Part shown: positions 25,584-36,255 of the stretch, in pieces
Layout of the letters: every line of letters starts with the position of its first letter
How positions within the stretch are numbered: position 1 is the stretch's first letter
NCBI GenBank assembly: GCA_964034945.1
Contig: OZ035964.1
Location: 2,877,107-2,941,106, forward strand
Source: Chrysopilus asiliformis
Taxonomy: Eukaryota; Arthropoda; Insecta; Diptera; Rhagionidae
DNA: 64,000 bases
Direction: 5' to 3'
Position numbers and translations under genes: made by a program
Notes under the pieces: generated by a model
What the model was told of the DNA's origin: nothing
Database searches by the model: none
Seen by the model: the letters and a program-made list of their open reading frames with translations, nothing else

Positions 25584-26357
25584 TCTACATATATAAAATC
25601 GTTTAACCTGACTGATTGACTGACTGACTGATTGACTGACTGATTGACAGACTGACAGACTGACTGATTGACTGACTGATTGACTGACTGATTGACTGAC
25701 TGATTGACTGACTGATTGACTGACTGATTGTCTGACTGATTGACTGATTTATCAACGCCCAGCCCAAACCTCTGAAGCTAGAGACTTAAAACTTTCACAG
25801 TATGTACCAACCATCGCGTAGGCGCTCACTAAGGCGGGGTTTTCCGAAATTTTACCCTTAACGGGGTAAAGGGGGTTTTGGGTGTTTTTAAACCGCGATT
25901 TTCGCCATTAATCCGGCTTAATAGGAGGCTGAAAAGTTTCATTCGGGGGTTTTCGGTGTCGCTGATCACGAATCCGATGTTAGATTTTCAAAACTCGGAA
26001 CAGAAGATCCTGTAAGGATAACGAAAATATCCTTTTTCCAATTTTTCCCGGGGAAAAGTGGCATTAGAGGGTTTTCGGTGTCGCTGATCACGAATCTGGT
26101 GATGAAATTGCTAACGGAAGCTCCTGTAGGGATAATCCCAATATCCTTTTTACCATTTATCCTCGAAAGAACTGGCAATAAGGGGGTTTCGGAGCCGCTG
26201 ATCACGAATCTGGTGTGAGAATTTTAAAATTCGTAACGGGAGGTCCTGATGGCTTAACGATTTTTTCCAATAGTTTTTAAGCTATTTCTGGGCTTTTTGG
26301 TGCAAAAAACTTTTTAAAAAAAAACTTTAGCCCGGCAACGACGGGAATGTAAGCTAG
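25584..26357 (+). mobile_element. Helitron-like non-autonomous element
   Basis: Begins TCTACATATATAAAATCG after A and ends CCCGGCAACGACGGGAATGTAAGCTAG before T. The 3' CCCG...CGGG hairpin followed by CTAG fits the Helitron terminus. It contains a TGACTGAT array (25606-25752) and three ~115-bp 'gtcctgtaaggataacg...gtcgctgatcacgaat' units (25950-26240). No helicase ORF. Confidence 0.7.
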
Positions 26358-26459
26358 TTTCTATATAAACTAATAATTTATTCATCAAGGTTTTAGTGAA
26401 TATGGTACAGAAACGTAGATTTTTGTATAAGAAAGTCATGTTTTGTTTACCTTTTTTTT

Positions 26460-28000
26460 GAAATGGTATTTTTTGCCATAAAACCTTACTTTCTATATGT
26501 ACTAAGAGTATAAGAAATTACGATATACAGATTTGTTATTACATAGACTTAATGCTTGATTGTTTTTTTTTTATTGTAGTATTAATTCATTATCAGTTTT
26601 TTTTTCTTGAAATGCTTACGTGATCTTGTATATATAAGTCACCAAGCGATGCCGGGCTATAGAGACGCGACACGACAGGGGGGTAATGGAAAATGACAGC
26701 AGAAATTAATGCGAAACAGGGCGAAAAAGGGTTAGAATGGTGGTGGGCGAATGAATGATGGTTAGGGTGGTGAGGGAGTGGAGGGGGAGGTATTGTAGCC
26801 TGAATTTTTATAGGGAAATTGTTTTACAATTAAAATCTCAGCTAGAAATTGCAAAAAAGTGTGTTTTTTTTAAAGAAGTTCAAGCAATGAAGATGACGTT
26901 TGTAAGAAAGCCAGTATTTTACTGTTAGCTCCAAAAAATCTATACTAGGAACTGCTGTATATGTTCTAAATATATTATTTTTCTTGATTTTTCTGTCAAA
27001 CGAATAATATTTTCTAGCCTTTTGCCAATTTATAAACTCATACAGTTTTCTTGGAATTACACAAAAGAAAAAAAAAAACTTCACACACGCAAAAAACACA
27101 CACACACAAAATAGATCACTCTCGTTTAATCATCACCCAAAATTTAGCATTTAATTAAAATCTCATATGATGATCGAATTAATATGTTTTGAATGAGTTT
27201 TTTTTTTTGCTTTTTTGTTGGAAAAATTTTATGAATTGGTTTTTAAGGGTTGTACCTTTTGGAGGGGTGCACAGAATCACGAAAATCTTCACACAAACGA
27301 CAACGTATGGGATTGCCAAAACAAAAACTACTGATATTGATTTTTCTGTTTATTCAAAATTTTATCAGTCAAACTCTGTACTATGCTGGGAGCATAGTTT
27401 GCGATAAAAAAATAAATAAATTAAATGCTAATCGCACAAGTAGGCGAAATTGAATGAATTTTTATCGTACCCGAAACTATACTAGGGAGAGGCAATCATC
27501 ACAAAATTCCATCAATTATTCGCACAGGTAGAAAGAAACGTGTAAATGTGACTATATTTTATGCGAAATGCAAAACGGTACATATTTCGGTTCGAATTGT
27601 TGCGAAATACAACTCAATCTACTCCACATACAGCCTAAAATTTCACTAACTTTCAAATAAAGCAAACAAACTTTATCTACCAAACAGAGCCACATATGTG
27701 TATATTCAGGTACAAAAAAAAACCCTAATAAATAATTATGATCAGGTAAAAATTGGAAACTTAATTAATAGCACATTTTAAATGGCCTCACTCGTCGTAT
27801 ATGGTATTTTGAAATTACACTCATTTATGATAAACAAAAATAAAAATCCAGCTTGTTTTCCCTAAACACACGATATGTTTTTGAAATAGACAAGAAATAC
27901 AACTTTCCGATAAAAATATAGGTAACTCAATTCAATCTCACTTTTATGTGCTTCTTAAGTGCTAAACAGAATACGAGCGTCAACGGCGGGCATCCGCGTT
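26460..28000. other. No gene recognised
   Basis: AT-rich sequence with scattered short ORFs and none with coding character. 26640-26800 is locally purine-rich ('gggtggtgagggagtggagggggagg'). No element ends seen. Confidence 0.4.
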
Positions 28001-28004
28001 ACTT

Positions 28005-29150
28005 TCTCATACCAAGTATAATAAAGTATTGTAATTATGAAAATTTTTGACCTCTTAATTTTTCCTGAAAACAAAAAAAAACATTTCCCGAGGACTCCTG
28101 AGTCAATTGGAGCATTATTACAAAAATGCCATTCTGTCTGTCCATCTATCGATCAGTTTGTCCATCTATCGGTCTGTTTCTCCGTCTGTGAACACCACAA
28201 TTTTTGAAAGGAATGAGTTAGAGACTTGAAATTTTGTACAGTTGCATTTCAAATAAATAGGCAGCAAAAATTCCCTATTTTCGTGAGACCCATTCAATCC
28301 CCCCCCCCCCCCCCCTCCCCCTGGATCATCTCCTGCTCCTCCTACTGATGTCCCGCCTAATCCTGTAAGGATTCAATTTATAAAGAAAAAGTGAAGCTCA
28401 ATTCAATGTAGTTTTTATGAAAATTCAATTTTTCGTGAGACACCTCTATTTCCCCGCACCGCCCAAACCGTTAGTGATATCGAAAAACGAACAATGGATT
28501 CTTAATCAGGGTCCCTAAAAACCCCCCCACACCAAATTTCAGCAAAATCGTAGAAGTGTCAAAAAATTTCAAAAATCGCAAGGGGTACCCCTTGTCTTTT
28601 TTGAAGGACGAAAAATTCAGGTCCTCCGATCGGGCTGAAATTCAGAATTTAAAGGTTATCGGGGACGGAGAATCGATATCCGGTGTCCTTTTTGAGGTGA
28701 GCGGTACGGTTTGGGCGGTACAAGGACGAGGTCCTTGAAAAATCCTTTTGTCCCCAAAAAGGACACCGGATATCGATTCCCCGTCCCCGAAAACTATAAG
28801 ATTCCGAATTTCATGAAAATCCGTTGAGCCGTTTCCGAGATAAAAGGGTACAATTATGAAGGATATAACATTAGGAAAACAGGTCCTTTCTCCGGTAATT
28901 TTTGGTCTATCGACTCACGGAAAATAGTTTTTGACAGACAAAAGGGTCCTAGAGGATGTGTGATTTTTGGTTTTCCCGAAACTGTAGAACTTTTTTCATA
29001 ACATTTTTTTTCTCCAGACTTGAAATTTTCTTGAGATTTTTTTTTAAATTTCAAAAATTTTAAAATGAATTTAAAAAAAAAACTACTGCAAAATGTTGGG
29101 ACATGGTCACAAAATACAAAATTCCAATCAGCGATCATTTCATCATTTCA
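28005..29150 (+). repeat. Full-length-looking family 2 copy
   Basis: Starts 'actttctcataccaagtata' then 'ataaagtattgtaattatg', a short CTGT/ATCTATCG array (28130-28190), 'gaacaccacaatttttg', a poly(C) run (28290-28313), 'ctgctcctcctactgatg', and the strong inverted pair 'gaatcgatatccggtgtcct' / 'aggacaccggatatcgattc' (28670-28780). Ends in 'tactgcaaaatgttgggac...aaaatacaaaattcc'. The best copy from which to build a consensus. Non-coding. Confidence 0.7.
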
Positions 29151-29439
29151 TTAATTTTATAAATTCGTCATTAGCAGTTTTCATTTTGAAATAAACCCGT
29201 CGGCAAGATGACCCATCAAAATTCAATTCGTCCTACGTCACAATTTAGAAAATTCGTAGTAGGATATTCCCACAGCGAGATCAGTTATTACGTATTGGGC
29301 TTCCCTCAAGGTCACTCGTCTAGGAATGTCGTCTAGAACATGGAGAATTATCAGATTTCATCAATTTTAAATGTTTGGTATTGATAAAAGAAAAGAAAAA
29401 GTGACGTTAAAATCTTAAAATAAAAGGTTAGTTAAAAAC

Positions 29440-30055
29440 CGACAGAGGAGGCGGTACGGTTTTGGCGATACAAGGACGAGGTCCTGTAAAAATCCTATTT
29501 TCCTCAAAAAGGACACCGGATATCGATTCTTCGTCCCCGAAAACTATAAAATGCCGAATTTCATGAAAATCCTTTCAGCCTTTCAATTTTTAAGGATATA
29601 CCATTTGGAAAACCGTTTCTTTCGTAATTTTTGGCCTACCGACTCACGGAAAACGGTTTTTTTTAAATAAAAGGATCCCAAAGGACATAGCTTATCTATA
29701 CACCAAAATCCAGTTAAACCACTCCTTCCGCCCTCCCCATTGCAAATGGAATATTTCTTTCCTGTTTTTTCGAAAACGGTGCATCGTATCGAAAAATGTA
29801 TAAAGATAAAATTTGTGTAGAATACGATTTTACATAATCGTTCCATACATCAAAATCCAATTGGACCAATCTATTACCTGTTTCATCACAATGGGCCTGC
29901 AGGCCTTCGAGTGTAGCGCTGTGCTCGCGTGGTCTTCTTAACCTAACCTATTCCCTGTCTCCTATACAAACGTATTTCTTTTAAATAAGCATTTTATCTG
30001 TCATCATGTAGAGTATTTGATGATTGGCCCCATGGCAATTGTGGCTTTTCTTATT
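29440..30055 (+). repeat. Rearranged family 2 fragment
   Basis: Starts mid-element at 'ggcggtacggttttggcg', runs through 'gacaccggatatcgattctt', jumps at about 29690 to 'catcaaaatccagttaaacc' and ends 'catgtagagtatttgatgattgg'. Between them, 29735-29860 repeats 'aaaacggtgcatcgtatcg' wording also present at 59640-59880. Confidence 0.6.
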
Positions 30056-30118
30056 TTAATAAGTATGTATATAAAAAAGTAAAAAAAAAAACATTTTAGC
30101 ATTTTTGTTTTCTATTTC

Positions 30119-30124
30119 TTTATT
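30119..30124 (-). terminator. Polyadenylation signal of ATP synthase subunit d
   Basis: Canonical AATAAA on the minus strand, about 130 nt beyond the stop codon of ATPsynD. Confidence 0.6.
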
Positions 30125-30254
30125 GGTTTTCTCAATTAATCAGGAAACTACATTGTTTAAACGATTTCTATGTAGGTTTTACCGAAATACCAAGAAATTT
30201 GCTTGACGCGATGGTTTTTTTTTCTTTCTGGGGTAGGGAGGGGGCCAGGCCGCC

Positions 30255-30911
30255 TTAATGTCCACCAGCAGCTGCTTGATCCTTGGACTTGTAGCCGACT
30301 TGCTCCTCTGGAGTGTGTGGCCAGAATGTTGGTCGATTGATCGGGTCGAGGGCTTCCTACGGGGAAAAATCATAAAAAAAATTTACATATTTTGCACGTA
30401 TGGTATGTCAGGCTATCAAACGTACCTCTGGGAAGGCATCCCTATAATCCTCCATGGTCATCTGTTCGTATGGCAATAGGGATTTCAAGTGTGCGATGTC
30501 CTTCTCATAAGTTGAGATACGAGAATTCGAGGCCTGAACGTAGGATACGATTTCCGACTTCGTTTCCTTTTCCTGTGCCTCAACTTGCGATGTGACATTA
30601 TCAGCTGGATATGGTACTTTGATCGCCTCATATTGCTGTTGGAATTTATCAACTAATCCAGCCACAGCGACGTTCTTTTTATAGTAACCCCAATCGATCT
30701 TTGGTGGATTCTCGGGATTCGCCAAAACACTGGGGACAGAAATTATTATGCAAATGAAATTCGATAGGGTTTTTCACGGTTTATTTTACCTGCGCAAATA
30801 CACATCACTCTTCGATTTGAAAGCAGCAAAATTGGACTTCTGATTAGCTGGGACCCGTTCGGCCAGGGAAGCCCAGTTTACCGAAGATTGAGCGATGCGC
30901 CTGGATGCCAT
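30255..30911 (-). CDS. ATPsynD: ATP synthase subunit d, mitochondrial (peripheral stalk)
   Basis: Coding exons (minus) are 30790-30911, 30426-30729 and 30255-30356 (528 nt, 175 aa; the Drosophila protein is about 178). Phases agree and all introns are GT-AG. Subunit d belongs to the peripheral stalk that links F1 to Fo in the inner mitochondrial membrane. Signatures in order: MASRRIAQSSVNWASLAERV at the N terminus, AFKSKSDVYLRSVLANPE, PPKIDWGYYKKNVAVAGLVD, FQQQYEAIKVPYP, HLKSLLPYEQMTMEDYRDAFPE, then NRPTFWPHTPEEQVGYKS and a short AAAGGH tail. A 5' UTR intron is likely at 30929-31016 (donor GTAAGTC, acceptor caatcag). It is transcribed divergently from the gene at 31728. Confidence 0.96.
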
Positions 30912-31016
30912 TTTTTCGGTGTCTTTACCTGATTGAAATGGGAAATTATAGACGAATTGTAGAATTATCTAATGTCTGTTAGTTTTGTTAATTATTCAAC
31001 ACTGAATTTGACTTAC

Positions 31017-31727
31017 TTCCTTTTTTATTCCGCCACCAAATACGCTAGGATCTTTTGAAGACTTGTAGGTAATTCGAGGTTATGTAATGTCAGCTGATAG
31101 AGTTCAAAGTGGCGAGAATGGGTGCGTTCAATAGGTCTGCGATTTCGTTGGATTTTCCATTAGGTGGCGAATACATGGTACTACATCTTAATATTTTTTT
31201 TAAGGTCGAAAAATTTCGACCTGTCAATTTTACTCAAAGCACTTCCTATCGAATGGAGCCTTATTACAAAAATATGTGTCAGTCTGTGAGTATGTCAGTC
31301 TGTCTAAAAATTGGAAAAGGTCTCGGAAATATTTTTCTTGCTTAAAAATTCGACAAAAATATTTCCTGCGTAGAAAAGGTTTCAAAAATATTTTTCCCGC
31401 TTAGAAATTGCATCTGAAAATTCGAAAAAAAAAATTTTCTGCCTGGAAAAATCTCCGCAAAATTTTTCCTACTTAGAACTAGCCCACCGCCCCTACACTA
31501 CCGCACAAACAACCCTCCTCTCCATCAAAGACTGTGACGCATTTAATGAATAAACCCTTTATTTAATTTTTAATTAATTTTACCGGTTGAAAAACTCTTC
31601 GTTTTGCATAACAACAAAATATTGAAGCCCATAGCAACAAAAATATCGATCAAACAATTACATATATTAAAAAAAAGTGTTTTGTTCGCCATCGATATCA
31701 AATTCGATTGATAGATTATTTTTCAAA
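31017..31727. promoter_or_regulatory. Shared 5' region of ATPsynD and the 31728 gene
   Basis: About 0.7 kb separates the two divergent genes. It contains the ATPsynD 5' UTR exon (about 31017-31100) and a family-1 fragment (31190-31480, with 'aaggtcgaaaaatttcgacc', 'cacttcctatcgaatggagcc', 'tattacaaaaatatgtgtcag'). No defined promoter motif could be assigned. Confidence 0.35.
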
Positions 31728-33584
31728 ATGAGTAAATTAGAAGATCTTTTGGGTAAAAAGAAGACAATCGTTCCGGTTTTAGATCTAAGCAAATCAATTG
31801 TCCAATCGAAAGAGGAATTCAAACGTTTAATGGAGAAAGTTCCGGATTATAAAATGCGCCCTATTAAAGTGCGCGGTGAGGAGATTAAAATCAAGGATAA
31901 GGATTATTCCTTTAAAACGCCACGTAAGGAGGTGAAAAAACTTATCAAAAATAATGGCGACCGTGAACAAATGTACAGCTATTTGGATCCAATACCAAAT
32001 GAAATGCGAGCCATTATCCTTATGGATTTATGCGCTGTCCCGATCGATTGGAAAATGCTAACGATATTGCGGCCAAAGACGAAAATTGAGGAGGAATACT
32101 TTAGCCGATTGATCGAAATGGGTAAATTACAATTGAAGACGCAAACTAAGGATAAACGGGAATACGCTTTAAATACGGGCGTTCGAAAAGTGAAGAATAA
32201 ATCGGGAATCATTGAAACTAGGCTGGCTGTTTGCCAAGAATGCGGGGAGGAGCTGTGCAATGGTAAGAATTAGGGTTTAATCGGCAGAGTTTCTAGCTAA
32301 ATGGCTTTTGATCATTAAATTTGGTGACTTTGAAATAAAATTTCGGTTATTTTATTTTAGTGGCAAAAAGCCAAAAACATCTTGAGTCCATTTTCAGGTG
32401 ATGCCAAAATGATATGTATTTGCATTGCTAGACACAACACTTTGGCTTCGCCTGACAATTGACTTAAGATGTTTGACCTTTTTAGCCACAGATTTATTCG
32501 TGACACTTGATTTTCGCACTATTTTTGACCGTAGCTCCCGTCCTAGCGGCCCAATTATAATAAAGCAGGTATCAAATGATTCGGTGAAGTCTCAAGATGA
32601 TCATAGAGTATATTTAAAAAAAAACAGTTATACCTTACATGATGAAATCACCAAAAACGTTAAAACAAATAATATTATAGAGAAGCTAGCGGCAAGCGAT
32701 TTTCGAATATACGTTCTTAGTAACGTCAACTCAATGCTTTCCCCTACGCTTGCGTAATATACCAATTTTATTGCTGGTACAGTATGCCTTGTTGAGTGCT
32801 TTTCGACTATTTTCGAAGCTTCAGAAATTTCTCCTTCCTCATCTCCTACCCCCTTCCCTCAGTGGTCATCGTCCCGGATTCACGCAACAAAAAAATATAT
32901 GGTCACCGTGTCATTACTGGTTCGTGAAAGATTACAGCGGAGGCCTTAAGCTAGAACCAGAAACATACGTCCGTGCGTGCGGCATTATTTTGTTCTGGCA
33001 TCTAGTAGTTGTCACCGCGTCTAAAAGTAGAAACTGAGCCTACTCTACGCGGCAGGGACGCGGCAACGCGTCTGAGCAACGCGCAATTATACATTGACTC
33101 ATATAAATGCGTAGTTTTTACCTTCACCGCGTGGGTGCCGCACGCACGGACGTATGTTTCGGGTTCTACCTTTAAAGTACCACAGCATCAAAATTGGTCG
33201 CCGATTGGTCGCCAGTAAGGCGCGACGTTCACTTTATGACCGCTGGTTTAAACGCCCTCACCAAAATTTCGGCAAGCCACTTCGGGAATTTGCAAAAAAT
33301 TGGGTAATCTGTGTTGTTTTTCCCCAGGACGGACCTGCATCGACTTCAACTATGATTTGTACGGACGTATCGAAATAAAGCCACCGAAACCGAAACCGCC
33401 CGTCAGTTCAACAAGTGCCAAAGGTGTAAAGGGGGGTGGCGGCGGAACCGCAGGTGCCGGAGGTTCAAATTCCAGGAAGAAATCGGCAATGGCCGGCGGT
33501 GGCACCGCAAGCGGGAAATCAATTCGAAAAGTTAAGCGTCGTGGTCGAAGTAAAAGTCCAGAAAAGAAAACAAAAGATGATTAA
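31728..33584 (+). CDS. Unrecognised 263-aa protein with Cys motif and basic Gly-rich tail
   Basis: Exons are 31728-32262 and 33328-33584, joined AAT-G/GA across a GT-AG intron (792 nt, 263 aa). Residues 1-178 are charged and look globular (MSKLEDLLGKKK..., KSKEEFKRLMEKVPDYKMRP-like helices, MRAIILMDLCAVPIDWKMLT, TRLAVCQECGEELC). The splice completes CQECGEELCNGRTCIDFNYDLYG, so four cysteines (C-x2-C-x4-C-x3-C) form a possible zinc knuckle only after splicing. The tail is proline/lysine, then Gly/Ser-rich, then basic (RKVKRRGRSKSPEKKTKDD), suggesting nuclear or RNA/microtubule contacts. I do not recognise the family and assign no function. The start is the first ATG; a longer GTG-initiated reading is not credible. 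A polyA signal follows at 33666. Confidence 0.8.
32364..32492. mobile_element. Foldback-like MITE in the intron of the 31728 gene
   Basis: 'ggcaaaaagccaaaaacatc' and 'cttgagtc' at the left face 'gacttaag', 'atgtttgacctttttagcc' at the right. It shares 'gagtccattttcaggtgatgc' with 35090-35170 and 36140-36250, so it is a member of that family. Confidence 0.5.
32950..33171. mobile_element. Foldback MITE with TTAA flanks
   Basis: 'agaaccagaaacatacgtcc' plus 'gtgcgtgcgg' at the left is inverted at the right ('ccgcacgcacggacgtatg', 'tttcgggttct'). TTAA lies on both sides (32946-32949 and 33172-33175). The interior holds GC-rich 'accgcgtc' / 'gacgcggcaacgcg' pairs. Located in the intron of the 31728 gene. 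Confidence 0.75.
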
Positions 33585-33665
33585 GTGTTTTTTTTTAATA
33601 CATATAGAATATATTTATTTATTTATTTATTTATTTGTAAAATTATATTTCAATACAATGATAAC

Positions 33666-33671
33666 AATAAA
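33666..33671 (+). terminator. Polyadenylation signal of the 31728 gene
   Basis: AATAAA about 82 nt after the stop codon, following an ATTT repeat (33610-33635). Confidence 0.6.
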
Positions 33672-33699
33672 AACTATAATAATGTAGTTATAACATATT

Positions 33700-34550
33700 T
33701 AATTTTGATTTTTATCGAAGATATATAAAGTATTTCTCATACTTTGAAAGGTTTTTCTTGTTTTTCTTTCTTGCTTTTCTTTTATCAATAAAAATCTGGT
33801 CCCAAAAACTTTTTTTTTTAAATTCGACTTAAAATGTTCTAATTTTATTACCTACTATTTTGTTTGCCTAATAAATTCCTGTTATATTTTTTGTTCGCTT
33901 CATAAGAATTTTCCCATAATTCGATTATATAATTTTATGACAGCGTTATGATTAATTTTCATATTACGATCTAACAAGATAATAATGAAATAACAAAGTC
34001 AACAAAACTAAGTGGAAAAAAAATATTTTCTATAAGAAATTAACTAATATAACGATTTTTTTAATGGAAATATTATTAAAAACATTAAAATATTTGTGAA
34101 AACATTTATATATTAATTCGTAATAGCATTTTTTTTTGTTGTTGTACGGAGTTTTGTGTTGAAAAGTTACAGGGATGGTGTTTTTTCTTGCTGGGAATCT
34201 CTACTAGCATTTTTGGTGTATTGGTACGTAACTGCCACTATATAAGGTGTTTTTTAGCGGCAAATACTTGCCATGACACCGAAAATAATATCAAAACCGC
34301 CCCTTACTCTGTCACTGCCATCACACTCTTTCCTCGTTACGATTTATTGCATTAAATTTTGCGGGGTTGAGGGTTTTGGAGTTGAAGCTTTTGAAAGGGA
34401 GTGAGGTTTAGGTCTCACTTTTGGCTAAGATTGTTTTTCCTTTTACTCGATTTTCTTGACCAAAAAATGCCAGTAATCCTAGCGCTATCTAAAGTCGTTT
34501 CCGAGAAAATCGAGACAAACAAAAGTGAAAAATCTAGGTCAAAAAATTAA
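33700..34550. other. No gene recognised
   Basis: AT-rich to 34130, then a mixed segment (34200-34520) with 'acgtaactgccacta' also found inverted at 17108-17160 in MAPKAPK2 intron 2, indicating an uncharacterised shared repeat. Confidence 0.35.
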
Positions 34551-34589
34551 TCTTAACATTGATGGTTTTTGAAAAGCTTAATTTCCGAT

Positions 34590-34905
34590 TAATTTCCGCC
34601 CGTCTCTTCTTTCTCTTTCGATCTTTCTTTTCTCTCTGCTCCTTTACTCTCTCACTCTCTCTCTCTCTCTCCCTCTCTCTCTTTGCTTCTGTCTTTCTCC
34701 TCCCCACTCCCCTATCTCTCTTTCCATTTTTCTATCTCTTTCTCTGTTCTCTCTTTACTTTTTATTTCTTTCTGTCTGTCTCTCTTTTCTCTCAATTCTC
34801 CCTTCTTTTTGTCGCTTCTTCCCTCTCTCTACTTTGTCTGCCTCTATCTTTTTATTCTACTCCATCCCCTCCTCTTTTCCCACTCTCTTTATCTCTTATC
34901 AACAG
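34590..34905 (+). repeat. CT-rich low-complexity tract
   Basis: Over 300 nt are almost only C and T on the plus strand (TCTC, TTTC, CTTT units). ORFs here (Ser/Leu/Phe-rich) are compositional artefacts. Confidence 0.85.
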
Positions 34906-35069
34906 TCCTTGGCTGATTGAATCTAAATTTCGGCTTTTAAAGAAAAGAGCCTAAAGCGGTGGTAGAGGGGAAGGGGGGTGTGCGAGCTAGTCACAAGTTC
35001 CGTTTTTTCTCTCTTGTCATTGTTGTAACTTTTCACAATATTCAAATAGCGTTTAAGTAAACCGTAACG

Positions 35070-35370
35070 CTGGCAATTGGCCAAAAGCAATAACCGTTCA
35101 TGTGGATTTTCATGTGAAGCGAAAATGTTCGTTTTGCAGATTCAAATACAGCTCGTATTGAAAATAGACTTACACCTCGATTCTGATAGTCGTGTCGCTT
35201 TCGATAACAGTCGTGTTACGTGTTTTTGTTGGTATAAAAACACTAACAACAATACGTTAAACGACTTTTGTCGAATACGAAACGACTATCAGAAACGGGG
35301 TTTGCAATTCGACTTAAGCGGGTTATTGCTTGTGGTCACAGAAATGTCAATCGCTAACGTCACGGTTGAC
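35070..35370 (+). mobile_element. MITE split by a second palindromic MITE
   Basis: Outer element: 'caattggccaaaagcaataa', 'tggattttcatgtgaagc', 'agattcaaatacagctcgta', 'aaaatagactt' then, after the insertion, 'gacttaagcgggttattgct', 'tgtggtcacagaaatg'. The uninterrupted version is at 36140-36255 ('aaaatggacttataagcggtc'). Confidence 0.7.
35172..35310. mobile_element. Palindromic MITE, copy 2
   Basis: 'acacctcgattctgatagtc' is inverted at the right ('acgactatcagaaacgggg'). GACTT occurs on both sides (35167-35171 and 35311-35315), consistent with a 5-bp duplication here. Confidence 0.8.
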
Positions 35371-35374
35371 ATAA

Positions 35375-36135
35375 AGGCTATACGGGCACCTCGTACATTA
35401 TTAAATATAAGACAAATTTTAAAATAATTGTCATAATAATAATGGGTAAATTGTTACTAATTCATACATAATAAAATTAATCTAAAACAGTCAAATATTA
35501 TTAAACCTTCTTTTATTTTCTTTTAGATATTTTTATTATACTCGTAAGTATGTAAAATAAATTTAAAATTGCACGTTCGTGAAAATGATTACCGATAGTT
35601 TACCGATAGATTCTGATGTTTTTATTTTAAATCTCCGGTTTTTTTAATAACAGGCAACAAAATATTGTTAGTTTTTTTGTCCCTTTCACAGATTTTACCT
35701 AAAATTATTTTACTCTCTCTCTCTCGCTTGGTATTTATCTTTTTCAAACGTTGAATTAATTTAAGGAATCCTCTTCTTCTAATAGTAATAGTTTTCTAAT
35801 TAACTAAAATATTTAAATTATTTATAAACTGCGGTTTATCGAATGAGTACTGATTATTGAGTTCAAATTTTTGATCCGGTTTATATTACAAATTTTTAGT
35901 TTTCAAAAGCGCCTTTGGTCCACTTCTAAATCATTACGGAAATTCCGCTCAATGAATTCTACGCATGGCATATAATTGTAATGCGACTCGAAGTGGACAA
36001 GGTTGTCGTTTTTTTAAAACAATCAATAGATACGCTTGTCAAAAAATAATAATAATAATAATGAAACATTTCTCTATGATTTTCTTTTTGTCAGATTTCG
36101 TAATATTTTTTTGATAATTTTGTGACGACAGGCAA
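35375..36135. other. No gene recognised
   Basis: AT-rich with no long ORF. 36043-36062 is a short AAT microsatellite. Confidence 0.4.
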
Positions 36136-36139
36136 TAAA

Positions 36140-36255
36140 ACATGAGTCTATTTTCAGGTGAAGCTAAAATATGGTTTTGGCGGATTCAAATACAATTCAT
36201 ATCGGCTTACCACGAAAATGGACTTATAAGCGGTCACTGCTTGTGGTCACAGAAT
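36140..36255 (+). mobile_element. Uninterrupted relative of the 35070-35370 MITE
   Basis: 'gagtctattttcaggtgaag', 'gattcaaatacaattcatat', 'aatggacttataagcggtc', 'tgcttgtggtcacagaa'. Serves as the empty site for the palindromic MITE copy 2. Confidence 0.65.

Larger units (their letters stand above)
24775..26450 (+). mobile_element. Family 1 copy carrying two nested elements
   Basis: Blocks run 'tataccaagtataacaaaat', 'gatcatgaaaaatctcgacc', 'ttaattttgcctaaaa', 'gagtcgattggagtattatt', 'tcctggaatgggatgatc', 'ttaatcggaagtaacc', to 'tagatttttgtataagaaag' at 26425-26445. The body is interrupted by a pogo-like MITE (25309-25408) and a Helitron-like element (25584-26357). The uninterrupted text can be read at 55200-55560 and 5450-5540. 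Non-coding. Confidence 0.75.

Noticed and set aside
32425..32757. 110-codon plus-strand ORF in the intron of the 31728 gene
   Set aside because: Overlaps a foldback MITE, has no splice support and no recognisable content.
34559..34954. 131-codon Leu/Ser/Phe-rich ORF
   Set aside because: Produced by the CT-rich low-complexity tract.
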